Origin: an uncultured Phycisphaerales bacterium
Lineage (GTDB): Bacteria; Planctomycetota; Phycisphaerae; Phycisphaerales; SM1A02
Length of the DNA stretch: 16,875 bases
Direction of reading: 5' to 3'
Assembly (NCBI GenBank): GCA_946886375.1
Contig: CAMPIL010000027.1
Coordinates: 1-16,875, forward strand
Below are positions 6,410-14,796 of this stretch, piece by piece (position 1 is the first letter of the stretch; each line of letters opens with the position of its first letter). A program made the position numbers and the translations under genes. The notes under the pieces were generated by a model, which saw nothing but the letters and a program-made list of their open reading frames with translations, was not told where the DNA came from and ran no database searches.

Positions 6410-8863
6410 ATGGCGCTAAGGGATATCGGACTGACCGAGGGCGGTTACACTGCGTGGATGGAGAGGATGGATCCCACCACCGCGGCGGAGCATGGAAGCG
6501 CACTGTTTGAAGGTCTAACAGAGCCGCAAAAACAGGCTGTTTCTCACGTGGATGGCGCGCTGCTGGTGCTCGCCGGTCCTGGTTCCGGCAAGACCACGGT
6601 CGTCACCCGGCGCGTGGCACACCTGATTGCGCAAGGCATTCCGCCCTGGCAGATTCTCGCGCTGACGTTCACCAACAAGGCTTCAGGCGAGATGCGCGAA
6701 CGCATTGAGCGCATGATTCCCGCCGACCTGCCGGGCCGGCGCGGTTTGACGATCGCCACGTTCCACTCGTTCTGCGCGCGATTGCTGCGAAGGTACGCGG
6801 CAAGCGCGGGGCTTTCGCCACGCTTCTCGATCTATGACAGCGGCGACCAGCGCGATGCGATCAAGCTCGCGCTGAAGGAAGCCGACATGGACACCAAGAA
6901 CTGGACGCCCGGCAGCGTGGCGCACGCAATCAGCGCGGCCAAGAACCAACTCATCGACGCAGCCACCTACACATCGCACGCCAGCGATTTTTACGCGCGA
7001 TCGATCGCCAAGGTGTACGCCGCATACGAGCGGATCCTGAAGAAAAACGATGCGCTGGATTTCGATGATCTGCTGCTGGTGACCGCTCGCCTGCTGCGCA
7101 GCAACGAGCAGGTTCGGCGCGAGTTGCAGGAGCGATTCCAGTACATCCTGATCGATGAGTATCAGGACACCAATCACGCGCAGTTCGTCATTGCGCATTC
7201 AATGGCGGCTGCGCACGGAAACATCTGCGTGGTGGGCGATCCGGACCAGTCGATTTACGGCTGGCGCGGCGCGGATATCCGCAACATCCTGGAGTTTGAA
7301 AAGCACTATCCCAGCGCCACCATCGTGCCCTTGGGCCAGAACTTCAGGTCCACTTCGCACATCGTGGAGACCGCGGCGAAACTCATCCAGAACAACCGCA
7401 AACGCAAGCACAAGCGGCTGCACACGGAACTGGGCGAAGGGGAAAGGCCCGTGGTGCTCACGTGCTTTGACGAGCACCACGAGGCGCAACTCATCGTGGA
7501 CGCGTTCCGCAAGCGGCACGATGAGCAGGACATTCCCTGGCGAGAAATGGCGGTGCTGTACCGCATCAACGCGCTCAGCCGCGTGCTGGAAGAGGCGTTC
7601 CGCAACGCGAACATTCCGTACGTGATCGCGCGCGGCACGGCGTTCTACGACCGCAAGGAAATCAAGGACGCCATGGCGTATCTGCGCCTGGTGGCGAATC
7701 CCAACGATGAAGTCTCATTGCGGCGGATCATCAACACGCCGACGCGCGGCATCGGCAACACGACGGTGGACAAGATCGAAATCTTCGCCATCGACAATCA
7801 ACTGGGATTGTTCGAGGCGTTGAGCCGTGCCGATGCCGTGCCTGAGTTGTCAGCGCGGGCTGCGGCGGCGGTGTCGAAGTTCGTGACGATGGTGAAGGGC
7901 TGGCGCGACTCCGCAGGCGCTGGAAGCGCGGGCGGGTTGCTGCACGGCGAGGGCAAGTCGGCGCTCGCGGCCATCGTGGAGCGCATCATCGTTGAATCCG
8001 GAATGGAATCGGCGTACCGCAAATCCAAGGCTGAAGAAGACATCGAACGGTTGGAGAACCTCAACGAGTTGATCAACGCGGCGGCGGAATTCGTGCCGCC
8101 AACCTCAAGTCTGGATGACGCGGCTCGCGATGGAGCGCCTGCCGCGCCCATGACGCTGCTGGACATGGTGAACGCTTACCTGGAATCAGTCGCGCTGGTG
8201 AGCGACGCAGACGCGATTGACCCGGCCAACGGCGCGGTCACCCTGATGACGCTGCATGCGGCGAAGGGCCTGGAGTTTGAAGTCGTGGCGATGGCGGGTT
8301 TGGAGGAAGGTCTCCTGCCGCATTCGCGCGCCGCGGCAAGCGATGAGGAATTGGAGGAGGAGCGGCGGCTGTGTTTCGTGGGCATCACGCGCGCCAAGCG
8401 GTATCTCACACTGGCGCACGCGGCGATGCGCACCAATCGCGGTTTGCGCGAGCGCACCATGCCCAGCCAATTCCTGCGCGAACTGCCGGAGGAATCGATC
8501 ACTGTCATCAACATTGCTTCGCAGGGAATGGAAGAGGAAGGCGATGATGATTTCAGCGATCTGGAATGGGGGCGCAGTTCATACGATGCAGCCGGCAGTA
8601 GGGGGCAGGGGGTGCGGAAAGGCCGTGCCAGCAGTGCGTTTTCGCCCGAGGATGGCAAGCGCAGTGCGCTCGGCTTGGGCGGGCCGCGCTCCGTGCAGAT
8701 CGAGTTTCCCATTGGCTGCCTGGTGGAACATCCCACGTTCGGCCTCGGCCGTGTTGAGACGCTGACGCGCAGCGCATCGGGATCACGCGTGCAGGTCGCG
8801 TTCAACTCCGTCGGCCGAAAGACGCTGATTCTGGAATTCGCGAAATTGCAGCGCGTGGAGTGA
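6410..8863 (+). CDS. uvrD: UvrD/PcrA-type superfamily 1A DNA helicase
   Basis: ATP-driven 3'-5' DNA helicase acting in repair, recombination control and replication restart. Up to 817 residues. Motifs in order: Q motif LTEPQKQAV (36-44), Walker A AGPGSGKTT (55-63), TFTNKASGEM (Ia), DEYQDTN starting at D249 (Walker B), GDPDQSIYGWRGAD (III), LGQNFRS (IV), TLHAAKGLEFE (V) and CFVGITRAKR (VI). The C-terminus carries a hydrophilic linker and a final small domain (HPTFGLGRVETL... to FAKLQRVE) like the Tudor-like RNA-polymerase-binding tail of PcrA/UvrD. The start is uncertain: relatives begin 8-20 residues before the Q motif, so ATGs at 6458 or 6467 fit better than 6410, but none has a well-placed ribosome site. 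It stops 2 bases before the stop of the convergent lipoprotein gene. pcrA is an equally valid name. Confidence 0.95.
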   Translation: MALRDIGLTEGGYTAWMERMDPTTAAEHGSALFEGLTEPQKQAVSHVDGALLVLAGPGSGKTTVVTRRVAHLIAQGIPPWQILALTFTNKASGEMRERIERMIPADLPGRRGLTIATFHSFCARLLRRYAASAGLSPRFSIYDSGDQRDAIKLALKEADMDTKNWTPGSVAHAISAAKNQLIDAATYTSHASDFYARSIAKVYAAYERILKKNDALDFDDLLLVTARLLRSNEQVRRELQERFQYILIDEYQDTNHAQFVIAHSMAAAHGNICVVGDPDQSIYGWRGADIRNILEFEKHYPSATIVPLGQNFRSTSHIVETAAKLIQNNRKRKHKRLHTELGEGERPVVLTCFDEHHEAQLIVDAFRKRHDEQDIPWREMAVLYRINALSRVLEEAFRNANIPYVIARGTAFYDRKEIKDAMAYLRLVANPNDEVSLRRIINTPTRGIGNTTVDKIEIFAIDNQLGLFEALSRADAVPELSARAAAAVSKFVTMVKGWRDSAGAGSAGGLLHGEGKSALAAIVERIIVESGMESAYRKSKAEEDIERLENLNELINAAAEFVPPTSSLDDAARDGAPAAPMTLLDMVNAYLESVALVSDADAIDPANGAVTLMTLHAAKGLEFEVVAMAGLEEGLLPHSRAAASDEELEEERRLCFVGITRAKRYLTLAHAAMRTNRGLRERTMPSQFLRELPEESITVINIASQGMEEEGDDDFSDLEWGRSSYDAAGSRGQGVRKGRASSAFSPEDGKRSALGLGGPRSVQIEFPIGCLVEHPTFGLGRVETLTRSASGSRVQVAFNSVGRKTLILEFAKLQRVE

Positions 8864-8865
8864 GA

Positions 8866-9543
8866 TTATTCCGGCTGGGTTGGCGGTTTCGACACCAGTG
8901 CGGCAGCGACCGCCGCGCGAGCGGCGGCGGCGGAGGTGATGGAGCCGTGCTGAATGCCTTCCATCGCGGGCCTTACCGCGGCTTGAAGCGCGTGGAGTTG
9001 TTCCATCGTCATGCTTGCCTCGTCAAATGACTTGGTGAATTCTGTGTCGTATTCGAGCGTGAAGCCAGAGACCCACCAGCGACCATCAGCCTGCACGAGA
9101 TAAAGCGTGTCCTTGCGGCCTTTCGCGTCGATCTGCTCAGCCTGTGCGCGCCCTTCTTCGCGACTGGTGAACTTGGCGGCCTGGCAGGGAGCAAGCATCG
9201 GGCCAGCGCTCTTGGGGTCAAGCGTTTCGCCAAAGCGCTTGTACATCATGAAATCGAGTTGGGCGATAGGTAACGTGGCGCGGGCGATCGCAATGTATTG
9301 GCGCTGCTGGTCGTTTTCAGCGCGATACATCCCGAACACGCCCGCGGCATTCACGGGCTCGACCGTCGTCAGTGAGTTGTAGTAGGCCAGCAGGGATTCA
9401 GCGGTCTCAAAGCGGGGGTCGGCCGATTCTTCATCCCCTGCATTTTGGGTTGAGGAACTTCCCGGGCAACCGACCAGCCCGGCTGCAATGATGAGGGCGC
9501 ACGACGCGGCGGCAACTCGTAGAGCGAAATGTCTGTTGAACAT
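8866..9543 (-). CDS. Small predicted lipoprotein, function unknown
   Basis: A 225-residue protein with a lipoprotein signal: Arg/His n-region, hydrophobic stretch VAAASCALIIAAG and lipobox L-V-G-C26, followed by a Ser/Gly-rich tether. It should be exported and anchored by lipid at C26. The body (about 50-190) has ETAESLLAYYNSL early and YLVQADGRWWVSGF later, which resembles small alpha+beta NTF2-like folds, though this is a weak impression. The end is alanine-rich. The ATG at 9543 is chosen because GGAGG lies 7 bases before it and because it puts the signal peptide at the N-terminus; the frame stays open to 9606. It diverges from queG across 80 bases and converges with uvrD, leaving 2 bases between the stops. 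It does not appear to be co-transcribed with any neighbour. Confidence 0.8.
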   Translation of the reverse strand: MFNRHFALRVAAASCALIIAAGLVGCPGSSSTQNAGDEESADPRFETAESLLAYYNSLTTVEPVNAAGVFGMYRAENDQQRQYIAIARATLPIAQLDFMMYKRFGETLDPKSAGPMLAPCQAAKFTSREEGRAQAEQIDAKGRKDTLYLVQADGRWWVSGFTLEYDTEFTKSFDEASMTMEQLHALQAAVRPAMEGIQHGSITSAAAARAAVAAALVSKPPTQPE

Positions 9544-9560
9544 GAAGTGTCCTCCCATTG

Positions 9561-9575
9561 CTGGTCTTGGACCAG
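9561..9575. promoter_or_regulatory. Inverted repeat in the lipoprotein-queG divergent promoter region
   Basis: CTGGTC (9561-9566) and GACCAG (9570-9575) flank TTG in the 80-base gap between two divergent genes. It lies 18 bases before the lipoprotein start and 49 bases before queG. It may be a regulator site or part of the 5' leader of either gene. No clear -10/-35 pair could be assigned. Confidence 0.3.
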
Positions 9576-9623
9576 TGGACGCGGAAATGCCCATGCATCC
9601 TACCATATCCGCTTGGTTCCGCC

Positions 9624-10856
9624 ATGATGGACATTCCGAACATAAGCCAGCACATTCTGAAGCGGTGCGCCGCGCTGGGCTTTGCCTGCGCCGGAATTTG
9701 TCCCGCCCACCCCTCGGATTTCGAGACCGAATTGTTGGATTGGCTTGCTGCGGGAAAGCAGGGAGAAATGGACTACTTGCGGCGAAACGTCGCGCTGCGG
9801 CTGGACCCGCGAGCCATGGTCAACGGTGCGCGATCGATGGTCGTGGTCGCCGATCGCTACGCAGGTCACGAGGAGTCAACTTCGCCGCCTCGCCGCTCGA
9901 AAGCATGGGGGCAAGTCGCCCGCTACGCGCGGGGGAATGATTACCACAAGGTGATGCGCAAGCGCCTCGCGAGTTTGTGCGAGGAATTGAAGCGATTGCA
10001 CCCGGATCAGGAATTCCGCGCCTGCGTGGACACCGCGCCGGTGCTGGAGCGCGAGCACGCGCAGCGGGCGGGAATCGGCGCGGTGGGCAAGAACACGCTG
10101 CTCATCGAACGAGGATTGGGAAGTTATCTGCTGCTGGGCGAAATCATCACGACGCTTGAACTTTGCCCCTCGGCGCAGGCCGAGCCCGACCCCTGCGGCA
10201 CGTGCACGCGATGCATTGATGCATGTCCAACGCAGGCCATCACGCCCTGGTCAGTGGATGCAACTCGATGCATCAGTTATCTCACCATCGAGCATCGTGG
10301 TGCGATCCCAACGCAGTTTCACGGTGCCATGGACGATTGGATTTTCGGCTGCGACATCTGTCAGGAGGTATGTCCGCACAATCAGCCGACGATTCGCACT
10401 CGTCACGCCGCGGTCAATCCTGCGTACTCGCCGCACCGGGATGGCTTTGACCTGCTGGAGGTGCTCGGCTGGGACGAAGAGGCGCGGCAACTGGCGTTTC
10501 TCAGATCGTCGATGAAGCGCGCCAAACTGCCCATGATGAAACGAAACGCATTGATTGCGGCTGGAAATCTGCTCCAGAGACAGGAGCATCCCGACTTGCT
10601 GGCGCGGATTTCGTCCGTTGCGGCGAACCCGGCCGAAGATGATCTCGTGCGGCAAACCGCTTCCGAAGTTCTGCAGCGCGTTCGCAGCCGCGCGACCTCA
10701 GAGCGTCTGCGGCTGGTAGAGCGGACCGATGAACATCAGAAAGCAGAACAGGATCGTGCCAAAGATCATCGCAAGCCAGAGGCTTGCTCCGATTGTGATG
10801 AGCCAGAATTTCCCGCGGCTCAGCGGAGCGATCATCAGAATCAATCCCCCAAGTAG
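9624..10856 (+). CDS. queG: Epoxyqueuosine reductase
   Basis: Catalyses the last step of queuosine synthesis, reducing epoxyqueuosine in tRNA with a cobalamin cofactor and two [4Fe-4S] clusters. Seen, counting from the ATG at 9624: VDTAPVLERE with D136, the likely proton donor; AGIGAVGKNT just after; the ferredoxin-type set C191-x2-C194-x2-C197-x3-C201-P; and the second set C243-x2-C246-x3-C250-P. A HEAT-like helical region follows (KRNALIAAGNLL). The frame stays open upstream to a TTG at 9558, but family N-termini favour ATG 9624 or 9627; neither has a clear ribosome site. The protein is 410 residues; family members mostly end near the HEAT region. The last 53 or so residues are hydrophilic and lie antisense to the neighbouring membrane-protein gene, so this tail is probably a run-on without function. 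B12 use matches nrdJ in the same window. Confidence 0.95.
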   Translation: MMDIPNISQHILKRCAALGFACAGICPAHPSDFETELLDWLAAGKQGEMDYLRRNVALRLDPRAMVNGARSMVVVADRYAGHEESTSPPRRSKAWGQVARYARGNDYHKVMRKRLASLCEELKRLHPDQEFRACVDTAPVLEREHAQRAGIGAVGKNTLLIERGLGSYLLLGEIITTLELCPSAQAEPDPCGTCTRCIDACPTQAITPWSVDATRCISYLTIEHRGAIPTQFHGAMDDWIFGCDICQEVCPHNQPTIRTRHAAVNPAYSPHRDGFDLLEVLGWDEEARQLAFLRSSMKRAKLPMMKRNALIAAGNLLQRQEHPDLLARISSVAANPAEDDLVRQTASEVLQRVRSRATSERLRLVERTDEHQKAEQDRAKDHRKPEACSDCDEPEFPAAQRSDHQNQSPK

Positions 10857-11090
10857 CGAAGGCGCGACCAGCATCGCAACGGCCCAGCCACGCTCGACAA
10901 GCCAGCGGGCCAGCGGGTTCATGTCCGAGGCGAGATCCGGATTGCTCTCAAGCATATGGGCCAGCATCGAAAGCAGAAGCCAGCCCACAATTCCGACAGC
11001 CGTCGCGCTGATCGTCATGATCGCGCCGTTGATGGCGCCGCGCAGCCGATTGTGTGGTCGTGGCGCGCCGCTTGGTTGCGATTCATTCAT
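10698..11090 (-). CDS. Small membrane protein with three predicted transmembrane segments
   Basis: A 130-residue protein with hydrophobic segments at about 23-47, 68-90 and 95-122, and a short basic, proline-rich N-terminus likely to face the cytoplasm. I do not recognise the family. The ATG at 11090 is preceded by GCGAGG at good spacing, and the gene lies 56 bases after the coiled-coil lipoprotein gene in the same direction, which supports it as real and co-transcribed. Its last 159 bases lie antisense to the 3' end of queG, and the two genes share codon phase, so each codon of one faces a codon of the other. The membrane-type composition over the overlap argues that this strand carries the selected protein. 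Confidence 0.75.
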   Translation of the reverse strand: MNESQPSGAPRPHNRLRGAINGAIMTISATAVGIVGWLLLSMLAHMLESNPDLASDMNPLARWLVERGWAVAMLVAPSLLGGLILMIAPLSRGKFWLITIGASLWLAMIFGTILFCFLMFIGPLYQPQTL

Positions 11091-11146
11091 GACCGACCTC
11101 GCCGCACATGCGAGTGCGAACCCAATACACCGATTGCGTACCAGCC

Positions 11147-13102
11147 TTATTTTTCAGGATTGTCGGCGCTGGCCGGCTGGCTTATGCCGGGTGAGGCTGC
11201 GCCGCCGGCAGCCTCGCCCATGAGACTTGCAGTGAGCGCCTTGTTGAACGCAGCCACTGCCTCCAGCGCAGATTTGAACTCATCGGCCCGAATGCGCTCG
11301 GCAATCGCCGCTCCGATCTTGGCGAACGCCTCGCTCATGCGTTGCACCTGCGGCAGGGCCTCGGCGGTTTTCTGGTCGATGTCATCAGCATCTACACGCC
11401 AGGTTCCATCGATGTTTCGGAGCACCGTGCGTGACGTCTGCCCCATTACCAATTGCGTGTACACGACACGGTCATCGGTCTGTTCAGCAACAGTCGCCTT
11501 GGAAAAATCAGGCACCAGGGCATTGAGCATCGGTCCAATCGACTCAAAGAAGCCTTGGGAAAACTTCTCTTGCATCGCCTGGTCGATGACACCGATTGCC
11601 TCAGTCATTGCGGCGGTTGATTGCACGAGATTCTGGCCCTGAGGCGTTTGCGCGTGCATCAAGGCGATCCGGCCTCGCATGCCTTCGACGTTTGTCGGAA
11701 GGCTGACGATGTGATCGTGCAATTCCTTGGCGCTGGCAAATCCTGTCGGTTGCGCGCCGCCGAGCGAAGCGCCTTCGGTGGCGCTCTTTGGCTTTTCCTC
11801 CAACGCGGCTGTGGCATCGCGAACGCTCGCGCTGAATTGATCGATCTTCGCCTGATCGCCGCGGCTTTGCACTTGAGTCAACGCTTCTTCAGCCGCGGCA
11901 TAGGCCTCTTTGGCCTGCTGCATGGACTCTTCGTAGGCGGAGGTCGCGCCGGCGATGGCGTCGGCGGTGTCGGCGCCGGCGTTGCTCAGGCGCTCCAGCA
12001 ACAACTTGTGACCCATCAGACCGCGCGCGCGAGACCAGTGCAAGCGGCCCTTCAATTCCTGGACTTGTGCCGCGACCAGTTTCGCAGCCTGTGCATCGTC
12101 GCCACGAACCTGCCGCGCCGCGTTCTGCACTTGCGATGATGCCTTGTCCAGCAGCGTCAGAGCCTCCTGGTAGTGGCCGGCGAGCGCACCGGAAATATCA
12201 TTGTTCATTTCGCTCAATGAGGCGTTGATCAACGCCGCGTGATCCGACACCTGCTTGCGCGTGGCGGCGATTTCATCGCGTGTGCTCTTGCTGAACGCTT
12301 CAAGTTGCGCCAGCGCGGATTCAATCGACTTGATCATCGCATCGAGTTGCTGGGCCTGTGAGTCGGCCATGGTCAACTCGGGCGTGAGCGAATACTCCAG
12401 TTCGATTTCCCGCTGCGCGATGTCGTATTCGATCTTGTCGGCCTGGCGACTGGCATCTACCGCCTGCCTGTAGGTGTCAAAGCCGTCGGCGTTGCCGAGT
12501 TCCTGCGCGCGGCGGCGAAGGTCGTTGACCTTGGCGCGAAGGGTGTCCACTTCCTTCTTGTTGGCGACGTTGGCCATCGCCCGCTCGCTGATCGGCGCGT
12601 CGAGTTGATCGATCGTGGCGCGCACCTCGGCGATCTCCTGCCGGGTGGCTTCCAGTTCCCGCTGCAGCTGCTGGCGTTCCGGGCCCGCGTCCACGGATTC
12701 CAGAGCCGCGGCGACAGCCTCGAGTTCCAGCATGGCGTCGATGCGACCCAGCAGTGTCGAGCGACGTTCGCGGTGGTCCAGTTCCGTGCGTTCGGCGGCT
12801 TCAAGTCGAACGTGCGCGAGTTCACGAAGGGCGGTTGCAGAAAGCACCGCCTTCGCAGCGACCTGCCCCGGCTCGCCGCCTTCGATGCGTGCAAGTTCCG
12901 TGACCACGCCGTTGAGCGACTGTGCCACGGAGTCATCCGCAGCCCGGCCGGCCAGCGCCTTTTGCAACTTCATGTTGGCCTGGTGAATCTGCGCCTGCAC
13001 GGCGTCTCGCTGCCTGGCCGCGGCGTCTTCGCACCCCGGCAGGGCTGTCAGGGGTCCGGCGCACAAGGCAACAGCACAACCCAGTCGGACGATCAATTTC
13101 AT
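11147..13102 (-). CDS. Large predicted coiled-coil lipoprotein
   Basis: A 651-residue exported protein. The N-terminus has a basic start, a hydrophobic stretch and the lipobox L-P-G-C24, so it should be lipid-anchored. Most of the chain is long alpha-helix with heptad-like Glu/Gln/Ala/Arg content (about 30-260 and 290-440), including LQRELEATRQEIAEVRATI and KKEVDTLRAKVNDLRRRAQE. After about 500 there is a more globular part with short strands (VVYTQLVMGQTSRTVLRNIDGTWRVD), followed by an alanine-rich end. I do not recognise a family. The ATG at 13102 is preceded by GAGGT at about 7 bases. A small CCGCT/AGCGG stem lies 24 bases upstream. It sits between the CX4CH protein and the membrane protein on the same strand, which suggests a shared envelope role. 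Structural or spacer function in the periplasm is only a guess. Confidence 0.85.
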   Translation of the reverse strand: MKLIVRLGCAVALCAGPLTALPGCEDAAARQRDAVQAQIHQANMKLQKALAGRAADDSVAQSLNGVVTELARIEGGEPGQVAAKAVLSATALRELAHVRLEAAERTELDHRERRSTLLGRIDAMLELEAVAAALESVDAGPERQQLQRELEATRQEIAEVRATIDQLDAPISERAMANVANKKEVDTLRAKVNDLRRRAQELGNADGFDTYRQAVDASRQADKIEYDIAQREIELEYSLTPELTMADSQAQQLDAMIKSIESALAQLEAFSKSTRDEIAATRKQVSDHAALINASLSEMNNDISGALAGHYQEALTLLDKASSQVQNAARQVRGDDAQAAKLVAAQVQELKGRLHWSRARGLMGHKLLLERLSNAGADTADAIAGATSAYEESMQQAKEAYAAAEEALTQVQSRGDQAKIDQFSASVRDATAALEEKPKSATEGASLGGAQPTGFASAKELHDHIVSLPTNVEGMRGRIALMHAQTPQGQNLVQSTAAMTEAIGVIDQAMQEKFSQGFFESIGPMLNALVPDFSKATVAEQTDDRVVYTQLVMGQTSRTVLRNIDGTWRVDADDIDQKTAEALPQVQRMSEAFAKIGAAIAERIRADEFKSALEAVAAFNKALTASLMGEAAGGAASPGISQPASADNPEK

Positions 13103-13204
13103 CGCATGACCTCAGTAAAGGAAACCGCTCCAGCGGGGCCCGGCAGTGTAACAGCAATCAGAACGTCTTGAAGGGTTCGACGCATGTTCCGAAGCGGTTC
13201 CGCG

Positions 13205-14653
13205 TCAGCGCGATGGCCGGCTGGATTCACTCGGTTCGCCGACCTTCCTTGAATCGACGGCGGCAGTTTCAGGCTGATAATCCACCGGATACTCCGGTCG
13301 GGGGATCATCATCGACCGAATCCAGTCGATGGCCTCCTGCTTCAAGCGCGGATTCACCGAACTGAATGCGGGCTTCCAACCCGCCACTTTGGGATGCGGC
13401 TTGCGGCAGGTGGGGTCTTCGCGCGAGAGTCCGTATTGAATGATCAACGAATCATCCGGCCGCTCATAGTTGATCAGCGGCCATTCGGGGTCCAGGCTCA
13501 GCCGTTCCAGAATGAGCAGGTTCGTGTATCGAACACGGTCATTCTTGAAGTTGCGGCGATTGAGGATCAGGCGACCGGCGTCAGGTCCGCCATGGCACCG
13601 GCTTGTCGCGCAGTTGTTCATCAGCCAGGTGTCGTGAACGCGCAGGCGGAACTGGTTGAGGTTGTGCGGTTCGCTATTGACCTGGATCTGCGGGTAGAGG
13701 TCGCGGGCGCGTAATTCGAACATCAGGCGGACGACGTCCAGCGGCTGGTCCGATGCCGCCCGGTACATGGCGTTGCGTCCAGTCTGCGACGCCGGAACCA
13801 GTTTCTCTGCCCCGTAACGCTCAATGATCGCGCGGACGGTATCTGGCGTGATCGTCACCTTGGGAGGATGGTCGAAATCGATCTCATACACGCGGATGAT
13901 GTTGACATCCTCGTCGCTTATGAGGTGTTCCATCAGCGAATGAGCATCCTCAGCGGATGATTCCTCGGCTGATGATGAGTCACCGATGGACTCAGGCTGC
14001 GTGGCGGGTTGGTCTTCGCCGGCTTCACGCTCGGGCTCTTGGGCCAGCGCGAGTTGCGCGTCGACCAACCGCAACAGTTTGCGCGCATCGGGCATCTCAG
14101 TCTGTTCGAGGAGGCTGACCAGTTCCTCGCGCGCCATTTGATATTTCCGCTGATCAAGCAGCCAGCGGCACAATCCCAGATGCGCATCGTACATGCCTTC
14201 GCGCAGCCCGGCCTTGTACTCGGCATAGCGCTGCTCAAAGGTGGGCTGCAGCACGACGTGGCTGACCGTTTCCCGTTTGAGTTTGGCCCGGATGCCATGA
14301 ATCTCCATGAGGACGTATTCAAACGCGTCTTCAACGATGATGCCTTCGCGGACCTGCCCGTCCCGCATGATGACGATGCCGCTCTGGTCGGACTTCGGCT
14401 CAGTCAGACGCACGATCTGAAGCACGCGCGCCTTCGGGAAACTTTCGACCTGTCCGCGAAGATTGCGGATGGCGATGACGTCGGCGTCTTCAAGTTCAAG
14501 GAAGCCGGGCACCTCCGTGTCGCGGTTCACGTGCAGGATCACGCGCGGAGATTTTTCCCCATCATCTGCGGCGCAGGCGCGACGATCAATGTCTACCATC
14601 GCTATCGCTGCAGACAGCACTAAAAGCACGCTCACCAGGGCGATTCTTCGCAT
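13205..14653 (-). CDS. Secreted protein with CX4CH haem-like motif
   Basis: A 482-residue protein with a cleavable signal peptide: MRR start, hydrophobic core IALVSVLLVLSAAIAMV, probable cut after RACA. The frame is open to 14749, but ATG 14653 puts the signal peptide at the N-terminus; its ribosome site is weak. The early mature part (about 40-90) has beta-rich stretches like a small Sm/SH3-type domain, followed by a helical region (KYQMAREELVSLLEQ). An acidic Ser/Glu linker with PATQPES follows. The C-terminal half holds C348-ATSR-C353-H354-GG, a CX4CH variant of the c-type haem attachment site, then CRKPHP and an end segment with QEAIDWIRSMM like those closing planctomycete cytochrome-type domains. 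Haem binding is plausible but unproven, since canonical sites are CX2CH. Family not recognised. It lies between the MuiA-like and coiled-coil lipoprotein genes. Confidence 0.8.
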   Translation of the reverse strand: MRRIALVSVLLVLSAAIAMVDIDRRACAADDGEKSPRVILHVNRDTEVPGFLELEDADVIAIRNLRGQVESFPKARVLQIVRLTEPKSDQSGIVIMRDGQVREGIIVEDAFEYVLMEIHGIRAKLKRETVSHVVLQPTFEQRYAEYKAGLREGMYDAHLGLCRWLLDQRKYQMAREELVSLLEQTEMPDARKLLRLVDAQLALAQEPEREAGEDQPATQPESIGDSSSAEESSAEDAHSLMEHLISDEDVNIIRVYEIDFDHPPKVTITPDTVRAIIERYGAEKLVPASQTGRNAMYRAASDQPLDVVRLMFELRARDLYPQIQVNSEPHNLNQFRLRVHDTWLMNNCATSRCHGGPDAGRLILNRRNFKNDRVRYTNLLILERLSLDPEWPLINYERPDDSLIIQYGLSREDPTCRKPHPKVAGWKPAFSSVNPRLKQEAIDWIRSMMIPRPEYPVDYQPETAAVDSRKVGEPSESSRPSR

Positions 14654-14796
14654 CAGGTCATTGTCCCGCAAACCGGGAGATCGAGTCAACGGCGATCCCA
14701 GGGCTGCACGCCAACTGTTCATCTTGCACTGGACGGCTGCGAACCCCATTGTCCGCAGATTTCACGAGAAATGTTGCACGCAAACCTGACTTCCGG

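Noticed and set aside
8910..8927. Perfect 7-bp GC hairpin with a GCGA loop near the uvrD 3' end
   Set aside because: It lies in alanine-rich codons of the lipoprotein gene and has no T run, so codon bias explains it better than a terminator.
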